DNA of 64,000 bases. It comes from Saksenaea vasiformis B4078. Taxonomy: Eukaryota > Mucoromycota > Mucoromycetes > Mucorales > Saksenaeaceae. Under the pieces are notes generated by a model that had not been told where the DNA came from, made no database searches, and saw nothing but the letters and a program-made list of their open reading frames with translations. The stretch spans positions 248,001-312,000 of the forward strand of contig JNDT01002356.1 in the NCBI GenBank assembly GCA_000697055.1. Direction: 5' to 3'. How positions within the stretch are numbered: position 1 is the first letter of the stretch; each line of letters begins with the position of its first letter. The translations under genes and the position numbers were made by a program. This document shows, in pieces, positions 22,220 to 33,197 of this stretch.

Positions 22220-25147
22220 ATGTCTACTGCTCTTCCAGTCATACCCCTTCAGAACGATATTCTTCTACCTCTCACCACACTTCGAGTTACCATCAAAGGA
22301 AAAGATGCCGTTGAGCTTACAAAACGGTACTTCAATCGACCGCAAAACGAAGACATACACGTCGCTTGTATACCCTATGTTGCCCCTATTGTAAATGACG
22401 TCGCTACAGCCTCATTAGCCCCCTCTGTTCCATTGACTACTGCGATGCATGATGACAGCATGGTACCAAGGGAGGCCCAAGACATGCTTCATAGTTACGG
22501 GTGCGTCGCACGCATAGTTCGTGTTCAACGCTTGCCGGAAAGTGAATTTGGTATATTTGTGGAAGGAATCGCAAGATTTCGTGTAACTGGTGTCGTGTAC
22601 CAGCCGTCGTTCATGGTTCATCTTGCATTGTTGGATGAACATGAGGTAGCAGACGACAAAGCCTTTAGACAACTGTATCGGGACTTTATCGCAGCATTGG
22701 GCGCGGGCCATACCAATGCCGTGCAGAGGTCCTCTGCGGAAACCAAACCTATATCGGTTCTCGCAGATACGGTCTTATCCATGATGGATATCTCGTACAA
22801 CGACAAACTCTCCTTGCTATCTGCTGATATCCAGAAACGATTGGCTATGACCTCTGAATGGATAACGAGGCAACTTCACGTGAGTTGACACGGAAAATGA
22901 TATAGACTGTTTATTTGTTTTCACCAAAAGGTCACGAGAATATCAAAAAACCTATATTTCAACGTCGGAAACAAGTTGAATCCGCCTCAGCGTGAGTTCT
23001 TTCTCCACGAGCAGGTAACAAGAAAGTGCAGCTTTTCCCTTTTCTTTCGCTCACATGACTTTGGTAAGGCGGATGCGATTGAATACGAACTCGCGGGCGA
23101 GTCCGATATGGATAGTGATGAGTATTTCGGGTTGAAGCGTCAACTTGCCCACGCCCACCTACCGCTGGATGCAATTGCGGTGGCACAACGGGAACTTAAA
23201 CGGATGCGCCATCTGGAAGCCACATCTTCGGAATGGTCTATCAGCCGAACCTACCTTGAACTGTTGGCTGATATGCCTTGGGACACACAGCAACATACAA
23301 GCAGTTATTTGGATATCCTCCAGGCAAAGCGTCAACTGGATAAAGAGCACTTTGGGTAAAGTAAATTAGGATGGCACAACCGTTTTTTTTTTGGGTTTGA
23401 ACTGACGTAACTTTACAAGGTTGGCACATGTCAAACGCAGAATTTTGGAATATTTGTCCGTCATCAAAATCAAAGGCGATCTTAAAGCGCCCATCCTTTG
23501 CTTTGTTGGTCCCGTAAGTCGCTCAAAGGAGGAAGAATAATAACGCTCACTGTGGGTACATTCCCGTATAGCCCGGAGTTGGAAAGACTTCATTAGGGAA
23601 ATCCATTGCAAAAGCACTCGACCGAACTTTCCACCGCATAGCATTAGGAGGTGTCCGTGATGAAAGCGCAGTACGGTAAGTTAGAAAGGTACTCTCCGGG
23701 GGTGTACTTAAACTTCTGCTTAGCGGTCATCGACGTACGTATGTCGGCGCCATGCCGGGTCTCATCATCCAAGGACTCCACAAATGTGGCGTCAATAATC
23801 CCGTTTTCCTGCTAGGTGCGCTATTTCTTTTATTAGAACCAAATGTACTAATTGATACTGTTAGACGAAATTGATAAGCTCGGTCGTTCTTCCCATGCAG
23901 GTGACCCCGCGGCAGCGTTATTGGAGGCACTTGACCCGGAACAAAATCCCACGTTTACGGATCATTATCTGAATGTTCCGTTTGATCTTTCCAGTGTTGT
24001 TTTTATCGCTACAGCAAATGACCTTCGCACAATCCCGGAGCCATTATTGGATCGTATGGAGGTGATCCAGCTGCACGGCTATACGATGGAGGAAAAGCTA
24101 CATATTGTGCGGTCCCATCTACTGCCCAAACAGGCGAAAGCACATGGTGTGGACATCCAAATGGGGGATGAGGTTTTGATAAAGTTGGTGGAGCAGTATA
24201 CCCAGGAAAGTGGCGTGCGAAATCTCGAAAGAACGATTGCAGCTGTTCTACGAGCCAAGTGCGCGGAGTTGGCACATTTACGGGAATTGGGTGAAGAAAT
24301 TTCCTTCCAGCCAGAAGTGCAATTGAAAGACGTGGAAGAAATTCTTGGGGTAAGGAAGGCATCTTATTTTGTGTCCTGTGTCTCACGGTGTTTCTTCGTC
24401 TCTCAGATGGCAACCTTTGACAGACAAGTGACTGACCGTGATGCTTATGCTGGAGTGGTTACATCTATTTTTGAGAGTGGTTTACTGTTTATCGAAGCTA
24501 CAAAGATGCCCGGATCTGGACGACTGCAATTAACAGGTCGGTGGATGCGAGAAACAGAAGTCCATTTTCTCACGTATAATTCTTCTTTCTGCAGGTTCTC
24601 TCGGAAATGTTATCAAGGAATCAGCAAAGATAGCATTAACATGGCTCAAGGGTCATGCATATCATCTGCAGTTAACAACCTCACAGAACCAAAATATACT
24701 CGAACGGTATGATGTCCATATCCATGTTCCGGGTGGGGCGATACCGAAAGACAGTGCTAGTGCAGGTAACATCCACAAGCGATTTCCTTCTTAGCTGGTG
24801 ACTCATTTACTATACCAGGTATCGCTATTGTTGGTGCTCTGGTTTCGCTTTATTCTGGATCTATTGTTCCACCGACGACTGCAATGACGGGTGAGATGTC
24901 TTTACGAGGTCAAGTGTTGCCCGTAGTCGGTCTTAAGTTCCGGATCCTCTTGGCTCATCGGGCAGGTGTCCGTAAAATGATCGTTCCATGGCGCAATCGA
25001 AAAGAGGTCGCAGAAGTTCCCAAGAAAATAGCAAGTGAGATTGAAATTGTCTACGCAAGGACAATTTGGGACGTCCTGCAAGCCTGCTTCGACCGTCCAT
25101 CTTCCGTAGTACGTTCTGCTGCTCGACCAATGGAAAGCCATATGTAA
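22220..25147 (+). CDS. Lon protease, probably peroxisomal (PTS1-like C-terminus)
   Basis: ATP-dependent Lon protease of 811 residues from ten exons: 22220-22879, 22931-23014, 23069-23355, 23420-23513, 23572-23675, 23724-23815, 23865-24349, 24407-24536, 24595-24765 and 24819-25147. The order is N-terminal LAN domain, helical linker (REFFLHEQ), AAA+ module with Walker A GPPGVGKTS and Walker B FLLDEIDK, and a protease domain with catalytic Ser in PKDSASAG and catalytic Lys in LPVVGLK. It ends in Ser-His-Met, which fits the relaxed PTS1 consensus, and there is no mitochondrial presequence at the chosen start. This points to the peroxisomal Lon, which clears damaged matrix proteins, rather than mitochondrial Pim1. 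All introns are canonical and frame-restoring. The exon 2/3 junction is the least certain. Confidence 0.93.
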
Positions 25148-25214
25148 AATAAAAAAAGAAAAAGAAAAGAAAAGGAAACGAGCGTCTCTATTTCTCCTTT
25201 CTGCTCATCACAAT

Positions 25215-25891
25215 TTATTTGGTCATCACGTATCTCAGCTTGCCGGCCGAGTATTTGTAGTTGTCCGCATAGGCCTTCTTCACGAACTTAACCTGCTTGG
25301 GTTCCTGAACATAGTAGTTCCATCCTAATTGAAAAATAAATCTTAACCATTCCCGTTCTCGCAACGCAAGACGTGTCGATCGTACCTTGCTTCTCAGCGA
25401 ATGTGATGGCGTCTTCCTTGGACTTGAATTTAATAGTCAAAGCTTGTTGATAATCCGAACTGTTGTGTTGTCATTGTTTGCTTTAGATCTCTGTTGTGGA
25501 TATCGTTTTGTTATAAAGTACCTAGAAGCCCAACCCATCAAAGGATTTTCCCAACGGTTTCCATCTTCCATGATATCGAAATCGATTCTCCAGTGTCTGG
25601 TGCCATGTTTGCCCGACTGAGTAGCGGTCTTCGAAGGTTGGAAGATACGAACAGAACGCTCGAGAACCAACTCCTCTACGAAAACATTTACATTCAGAGA
25701 AGATTCGCATAACCAACGGCTCGTTTACCAGGAGCACCGGAGACGGCATCAACATTCACGATGGATTCCTGATCGGCGCGAACAACGTCCTTGTTTTGAG
25801 CCGCATAACAACGCGTAGACATGGACCATGTGGTAGGTCGGATGGCAGCGCGAGTCAATAGAGCTGTTCTGGCAAAGAGTGGGGTGGACAT
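25215..25891 (-). CDS. NADH:ubiquinone oxidoreductase Fe-S subunit 4 (complex I, NDUFS4)
   Basis: Four exons, 25729-25891, 25522-25675, 25386-25459 and 25215-25324, give 166 residues. A mitochondrial targeting N-terminus rich in Arg, Ser and Thr precedes the conserved core with [33 protein letters not shown] and a C-terminal Tyr/Lys-rich tail ([15 protein letters not shown]). NDUFS4 stabilises the junction of the NADH-oxidising module with the rest of complex I in the mitochondrial inner membrane. Length and motif order fit the fungal orthologs. It is convergent with the Lon gene, with only 67 bases between stop codons, so the 3' UTRs probably overlap. Confidence 0.95.
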
Positions 25892-25994
25892 TTCTAAACA
25901 GTGAAAGTTGGCAGGAAAAACACACGCTACTGCATCCCCATCTGACCACCGAAAATTCTGAACTTCAAATAATGATGACGAAAATTTTTTCTTG

Positions 25995-27455
25995 ATGACG
26001 TTGCTGATAGAGAGAAGCGCGTTCATCGCGTGCCTAACCATAGCTTGTATCGGCAGCAAGATGGTCGCAAAAATCGGTGCTTTTACCCGCAGGTTTCCTA
26101 CAGAGATAATAGATCTAATTGGGCACAACATAAACTCTTTTGCGGCTGTGGTCTTGGGTGTGAATTACGACGTAATTAGGGAAAATATATTCCGCGAGGG
26201 AGGTCCGGCCGTTCTCCTCGAAACCATTTTGGCCAACCATGCCGATATTCGAGCCCTCTTGTACATTACAGAGAGGAATTTAGTCCCTTCCGAGGTGGCT
26301 ATCGCTAGAGCTGTATCGACTAAGGATATTCGCGTCGTCAAACGTGTGTGTATCATGTGGAAATGCAGATACTCCATTAGTGGCTACGTGTTGTCTGCTG
26401 ACCTAGGTTTTACTTGGGGCATCGAAAATATCCACTGTAACTTTCCCATGGACGCCTGGGAACTCAACGGATTCTATGCCCATGTAGGAGAAATAGATAA
26501 GATGGATATGACGATTTCGAATCCCCTCTGCAAGGTATACAAATTTGATCATCTACACGGTCGAGTACACGAGCTTGAAAATGTACTGGATATCCATGAT
26601 ATCATGCATATTTTCATATCTGTGCGTGATGAGAACGGGGTGATAGTTACAGTAGAACGAGATGAAGAGAGGGCGTTGAACATGAACAATGTATGCTCGT
26701 CCGTTAGCGAATATTCGTCGAGTCTTGTTGTTGATCTCTACGAAAGATATCACCATCTGTATGATGATTTTTCTCTGGAGCATGTAATTTGCTGTCTGGA
26801 AAGGAGAATGGATATATCCAGCATGGAACGTCTCGTCCCTCCTTCTAATCTACGAGTATACCAAGCCTTCCACAACCTGGATAACGCCGCGCTGACAGAG
26901 TACGATAGTGAAGGTTCACCTGAGGTGCGGGAAATCATCAGAAGAAATTGGCTTTCTTGGTTCGGAAGTCAAAGTGATATCTCACAAGCGGAACGTTCTT
27001 TTCCGCTGGCAGAAAGGAACGAAAGAATACTTGAGCTCGTTAGGAAGGGAATGGTGTCAGATATCAACAAAGCTATTGAACTTGGTGCATTTAGTGTATC
27101 TCATGACACGCTGTCTTTACTTAGGGGCTTCCTTGAAGTATACGGCAAGGAATCTCTGAATGACCTGAAACAAGAAATGATCCTTTACGGTACTAGAGAT
27201 GATATCGTCTGGTTTGCTAATTTATGGGCCGATATGGGAAACGGTAAGAAAGAAATTCCTCCTTACGAAGGTCTATGCCCGGCCCCCTATCTCTATAACA
27301 AAGTTGTCTACTACTCCTCTAACTCGATTCCATGGGTTAATTACAATACCAGCCCCCAAGAAGGAGGGGATCCAGTCAGTTATCGGGATTTGAAGTGGGG
27401 CCTCGATTATATACTTGCTACACTAGATGTTCACGTAGCATACGCAGCTCTTTGA
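25995..27455 (+). CDS. Uncharacterised single-exon protein, possible F-box-like N-terminus
   Basis: A long intronless frame of up to 486 residues starts at ATG 25995 or ATG 26061 (MVAKIGAFTRRFP). I do not recognise the family. FPTEIIDLIGHNI near the N-terminus resembles the beginning of an F-box (leucine-proline-rich, E-I-x-D/E-x-I), but the rest lacks leucine-rich, WD or Kelch repeats. The body is mixed alpha with weak repeat character. The absence of introns contrasts with its neighbours. It is transcribed divergently from NDUFS4 with only about 100 to 170 bases between starts, so they share a promoter. It may be one of a lineage-specific family. Confidence 0.75.
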   Translation: MTLLIERSAFIACLTIACIGSKMVAKIGAFTRRFPTEIIDLIGHNINSFAAVVLGVNYDVIRENIFREGGPAVLLETILANHADIRALLYITERNLVPSEVAIARAVSTKDIRVVKRVCIMWKCRYSISGYVLSADLGFTWGIENIHCNFPMDAWELNGFYAHVGEIDKMDMTISNPLCKVYKFDHLHGRVHELENVLDIHDIMHIFISVRDENGVIVTVERDEERALNMNNVCSSVSEYSSSLVVDLYERYHHLYDDFSLEHVICCLERRMDISSMERLVPPSNLRVYQAFHNLDNAALTEYDSEGSPEVREIIRRNWLSWFGSQSDISQAERSFPLAERNERILELVRKGMVSDINKAIELGAFSVSHDTLSLLRGFLEVYGKESLNDLKQEMILYGTRDDIVWFANLWADMGNGKKEIPPYEGLCPAPYLYNKVVYYSSNSIPWVNYNTSPQEGGDPVSYRDLKWGLDYILATLDVHVAYAAL

Positions 27456-28230
27456 AAACTTCGGCGGATGTTTAAAAAATGCTACCGGCATTGTTATTTT
27501 TGTGTTTATGAAATAGAAAAAGAAAAGGCGGTAGCGACAAGCAAAACGTATATCACGAAAGAGAGTAGAAGCAGCTACATTTTGACGTATGAGAGCTACT
27601 TTTTTCTTTTTCAAACTGTTCGCCAAAAGTTGGCGAGCCTTCTTAGAGACGGACAATTTTCGCTGCACTTTCGACAAAAGAATCTTTTCCGCAAAGATAA
27701 CTATGAAATAGAACAGAAGGAGTAGAAGGAGCAGAACAGGGTTATTACTCGTTATTCATTCACGTAAATGCTACATAAGAAAAGCCCAGCTCTGTTCGTG
27801 ATGCAGAAAATATTACTGCACCAAGTCTAGTGCAAGAGCAAGTAGATATTCCGGTCGGGATCGACGAATCTCTTCCTGGAAGTCGGTAGGAGCAACATCT
27901 GTGGTAGTGAACAGGAGAAGCTTGCACCATTGTGCAGACCTTAGCTGACGATAGCAATTTGTCTGACAAGGTTGTATGGTGGAGACTTATTGAAGAGTAT
28001 AAAACTATGTTTAATTAATAGTAGTTATGGCCTATATTTGCACATAAAGATTATGAAGACAAACAATGTCATAGTTTTACGCTATAAAAGTAGTGAAAAA
28101 AACGAGAAACAGGGAATCCATACGCGATGAAGTTGATCGTGCTGAAATTAAGGCAGTTAGTCTACGACGCATTCAGATGTATATCAGTACGAGCCACGGG
28201 AAAATGTATTGTACATTAACAGATACGTGT
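27456..28230. other. Intergenic region
   Basis: It contains A/T-rich 3' flanks of the orphan gene and of the broken transporter gene. Overlapping open frames at 27423-27725 on both strands are short and look like chance frames in compositionally biased sequence. No gene is supported. Confidence 0.45.
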
Positions 28231-30246
28231 CTATGGACAGTTTCTCGAGCCCTTATGCACAGGAGCGTCCTGTCCTGTCCTGATTTCTTCGTTATTCTCG
28301 GCGATATTTATCATAGATATGTCGCGTCCATGACCGATTGCATCGTCTTCAATCTCTGTCTTGTCTTGTTTACCATGGATGATGTAAAACAGTATAGTAC
28401 AAATACCCATTGTAACGCCAAAACCGCCAAATAAGTATGTTAGCTTGGGGTCTACGGCAAGAGGTACAAACGCAAGGTTGAGAATGTGGCCTATGCATTC
28501 GGAAAACAGAAACAGTGCCATCACCAGCGATGTCATTTTTGCAGGCGCTTTCTTGTATGCATACTCAATCGCAGTGGGATATGTAAAGGCTTCACCGATT
28601 CCGAGAAGAATATAAACAGATAGGATAAGTCCAGCTGACACCTTGTTCTCTCCATAACCTGTGGGCCGTTTGTAGGAGGGAGGGCTGCTATAAATAACTT
28701 CTTGAATGGCTGCTGCATACTAATTTTGACACTTTCTTCTTGAGTTTCAGTTTCTGTGTGCAAATATCAAAACAAATTACGTACCGCCATTGCCAATGTC
28801 GTAAATGTAAAGCCGATGGTAAAACGCACGATTGATCTAAGATGAAGGCCTAACCGGCGTATTGCAGGATATACGAGACGATCCATGATAGGAAGCATTA
28901 CGACTATGGACAGTGCTCTAACGATTTGCAGAACGTCATTGGCTACAAGTATTAGAGGTGTATAAAAGGTAAATTGATATCACTTACGAACTGATCCTGT
29001 TTCCATAGTTGCTGTCATCGATACCAAGCTACTATTCACCTGTATCTGGCATGGAAAATAAATTGGAAACCAACAGAATACAACACATGCTCTTGATATG
29101 CGTCGAATTTCATCCACGAATGTATCATCCCACGTCATTCTGTTCGCGAGATCAGTATCGACTAACTGCATCACGCTCTGTTTGGTGCCCTCTAAACCAT
29201 ACTTGCATGCAGGTTTTAGTATTGTGATGACTTCAGAATAGATGGTCCTCCGAGGTGTATTTCGAACGTAGATAGGTTTTCCAAGGGTCACGATTAGGAT
29301 GAAAAGAAGGAAGACCACGGCTCCCAAAAGATAGGCTACCCAGAAGCCAATCTGCTTTTCGATAGTTGTTGTCGCGATAACTGAAAAATATGAGATGCAA
29401 AACGCCCAATAATACATGTTATATATCCTTTGATATGTTGCTTGCGGTGTCACAATTACTATCTCCTCCTCTTCTAATTGTACGTTGATTCCATACGGAG
29501 CCTTCCTAAGTTGCTTTTTGCGCCTTATCGTCCGCGAAAAAGCTCTGTGTAATTGGTACTGATCTGCTACAAAGGTTACCATGCTAGGATTGCTACCTCC
29601 ACCGCCAGTTCCAAGGGCTACCATAGATATTAATGAAACCTGGGAGAGCCGCCCCGCTAAGGATTGAAGATGGAATCGATGTGCAAACTAATACCACAAG
29701 CGCAGAAATATTCACAAAGGAAAACACTAAAATTGCTTGATAATTTCCTAAATATTGGTCGGCAACTACACCACCCAAAATGGATATCAGGTTGTACCAC
29801 AGATAATAAAATGTTGTAATTGCTGTAGCAGTTTTTCGCCCGCAACCTAAGGCACCTGGCTGTTCTGCTGGATCTTTGATATTCAAATCGTGAAAATGTT
29901 GCAAGGGTAGTTGCACTTTGTAAGCAATCTCTTTCTTACACGTAGGTGGACTTGCGAATTGAATATAGTTCTGAAATACTGCAGCTATGCCATGCTTTGC
30001 GAATTGTTCCAAAAATTCAGAAACGACTACAAGAAGGCTTCCTTAGGAATAGCATCTGAAACTTCTCGACATCTTTCCCAGTCTTTCTTCGTTGGCTGTT
30101 GGATAAATAAGAAAACTTATTTCTTATGACCATCCATTTACTTCTTCATAGACCTCTCCATCGGCGCCAACAAATCTGTTCCTTCCTGAATCGGATAGTC
30201 CAAGTTCGTACGTCAAATCTTTTCCTTGAGGATGCGCTTCTTCCAT
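28231..30246 (-). pseudogene. PTR2-type oligopeptide transporter, frameshifted copy
   Basis: A proton-coupled oligopeptide (POT/PTR) transporter gene. Exons are 30142-30246, 28988-30095, 28785-28942 and 28231-28719. The N-terminus (MEEAHPQGKDLTYELGL) and family features such as QPGALGCGRKTATA and a multi-span membrane pattern are kept. Inside exon 2, one base is missing near 30031 (after PKEAFL) and one extra base is present near 29630 (after LPGFI), so the frame is lost for about 130 codons between them. The open segments align along their whole length with the transporter at 33198-35232 in opposite orientation. Splice sites are intact, so decay is recent or these are sequencing errors. If both indels are errors, this is a functional gene. 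Confidence 0.82.
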
Positions 30247-33197
30247 TTCACGTTCCGTATAGAAACTTTAACGAGTCTGGCGAGAACTGGGAAAGGTATT
30301 GGAAACACGCCATTATATACCAAGCGATCACACAGCAGTCTTGCGCGCAAGTGATCTCCATACGGCCTAATTCCAATAACATGTGCACCAGATTTCCTTT
30401 ATCATTCAAGTATCCGAATAAGTAAAAAGGTATCCTGCATAGAACACAACCGCAGTAAACTGCAAATGACTAAAACGGATCATCATCGTCATTAACAGGA
30501 AAAATAGGGAGTATTTTATACTGTTTCCTTGATATTACGATGGCCTCTTGTCTGTATAATATAATTCGTAGACAAATTGCCATTCGTATATCGAGTATAT
30601 TCGGTAGGAGAAGTCCACTGAACGTTTACTCTTAGGATACGCTTGAAAATCTCGACACCCTTGTTGGATTTATCAAACCGGCATTATTCTAACTGCCGGG
30701 TTGTCAACGATTCAAAAGCGGCGACGAAGGTGAAAAACCGCTTCAAGCATCTAAATCGCGTGGCTATTTATGAGTATATTGGCGTGGATCAGATGGTAGC
30801 AGTAGCCCAGGAGCGTAGTTTGACAAAGCTAAGAAGAATTTGCTACGATATGCATAGTAAAGACATCTCCTTTAGTGAGTTTAACTTGAGCCCAGAGGAT
30901 GAAAGCCAGGAATTCTACATAGAGACGCACAAAGTCCAGATTATTGGGCAAATTATGGGGTCGACCACTTAGGCAAGGCTGAAAGCTATATTGATGCGGA
31001 GCGGTTGTGTTCTAGATCCTTCGCATCTGCCGCTAAGTTCGGACGACCTTAAATCATGACCAGCAATCAATTGTTAACTCAAATTGGGAGTACCTTGTCG
31101 TGAAGCAGGTCATCATCAGTTACTGACGAAACCAGCTATAGTAACTGCTTTACTAAGCCGTAAAGTGATGTGCCACTTGCTCGTTATAAGAAGAATATTC
31201 TATTAGTATATCGCCTATCCAAACAGAAAGAAAAAGAGAAAAAAGTCCAAAACATGTATCTCATAAACGCGACATATTTAATAAGTGAATAGTGGTTAGC
31301 AGACAACATCGATACAGATCAACTGATACGATCGAGACTACGGGCAGCTTTGCAACTTTTGCAAGGTTATTCAATGCTATATATTGTTTCTAAGCATAGA
31401 CGCATCATTAAAAAGATACTGAAGACTTTCTGGATTTTGCGGCATTGTTGTAACTCAATGCACGTTTGTCATACTTGTTTCCAGCAATTTGCTCACGTTA
31501 CAGCACGATACGCATGCTTTTTGGTCTGTAACATCCATGTTACCGCTCGATCGCATTTGGAGTGAAACTTGGATAAGTTGAAATCTACACCTTATAAATA
31601 CAGTAAAAGGCTGCCGATACAATGACTCCAATAGAACAGTAGTCTCAGTGAAAACGGTGCTTTTTGTTGCCGCAATGAAGCAAGTGGAGAAGGGATGTTG
31701 CCTTATAGCCTAATTAGTCACAGCAGTCTACAAATCCTTTGGCATTCTTTGCTCGATTTCGGGAGACGAAAAATTAAGTGATATGATGGTTACAACAGGC
31801 AAAATCCGTCTATACTTACAATTTATATTACCCGCACTCCATTTTAATCTCAGGCATGAAGGTTTTACGCCAAAGCATACTTTTCACCTGCCAAGTATTT
31901 GAACACATGATGCGCGGTTCAATTTTCGGACGCCCGTTTTACAAGCTTCCTCAACCCCATTATCAATCTCATTATCATACGCAAATGATATATTGATGAC
32001 TGGGGTTCAAACAACAGACAATTTGGGAAATCGTAGCAGTATATCTTTCTTCGAAATCAATGATTCTTTTTCGCGCATTTAATCCTTATGCACTCGTTTC
32101 TGGGAGTCTGCCGCAAGGATAATGTCCATAATGTTAACCATAGACAGGAAACGATAGGTCTATAAAATAATGGCAAGCATCATCCATATATTATGCAATC
32201 ATCAGATGCCATCGGATTCCGATAATGGCAAATGCAGCAGCATAGATATCAGGGTCATTGCGCTTTTCCTAACAGCTCAAACTAACGATACATTGAGCCA
32301 AACAGTCAGACATGTGTGCTTCGTTTTTTGTAGTGTCTTTATCCTCTATACCCTGGTCTCCTTGTAGTTTCAACCCTCAAGTAGTCAGAAATGGTTGGAC
32401 CGTCTGAGAAATAGAGAGCAAATCGAAAGTTTCCCTGCAATTTCTGCAGGAAGAGTTATGAAAATAATTAAAATTAGCAAGAGACAGGAGCGGAGCTATA
32501 GGGCGATCACTATACTGTGTAAGGCCGCCGGCGTTTGGGGATACATCAGGAAGCGTAGGATTGACTTTTTCTTGTGTTTTAAAAGATGCTTCGAAAAAAT
32601 CCCGTGCACAACGCCACCCGTGTCAGATCCATATCTCCATTTTGTATTAGCATAACGAACTTTGAAGACAGCTCATTCTGAATAACTCCACTTATCAATG
32701 CTCCACTTCTGCTGTATAGGTCACGGGTGCTTCTACGGCTTTTACCTGCCGCACAATTATAGTTGCATTTCAACCAAACGCAATGCTATGTTCAACCACG
32801 GACATGATCACAGCCAATCAAGAGATGGAAATCCTTGCATTACCTGTCTACTGAACGTGAGTAGCTTCTAGTGATGTAGCCTCCCCCCCTTTTTTTTAAC
32901 CCTTAGAGCATGATATGTGGAATGAACCTACACAAAATTCTTCCTACTAGGAATAGGATAACATGACATGTATATTTCACTAGTCATTCAGCGGTTGTAT
33001 TTTATATGAAGGGTTTCTTACTGTACCTTTTATCGTACAAGCAATGTTAATCTGCGGTTTCCACGTCACACTGGACGGGTACTTAGAGGTGGTTGTAGCT
33101 AGAGCATGTTGGACCAACTGACATAGAGCTGCTGCCGGTATTTAGGCGCATCTTCAACGCCTACTGCATTTGTTATCACGGTCAACCGCATTCTTAC
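30247..33197. other. Divergent intergenic region between transporter genes
   Basis: About 2.95 kb separate the two head-to-head transporter starts. A 107-codon plus-strand frame at 30643-30972 has protein-like composition (contains LNRVAIYEYIGVDQMVAVAQ) but no ATG, so it may be an exon or a fossil. Other frames (31350-31565, 32170-32367, 32395-32655) are weak. No clear gene. Confidence 0.4.

Noticed and set aside
23366..23644. Minus-strand frame inside the Lon gene
   Set aside because: It overlaps well-supported Lon exons and introns on the plus strand, including Walker A.
27423..27725. Overlapping open frames on both strands
   Set aside because: Short, lysine-rich on one strand and without a start or splice context on the other; they look like chance frames in biased sequence.
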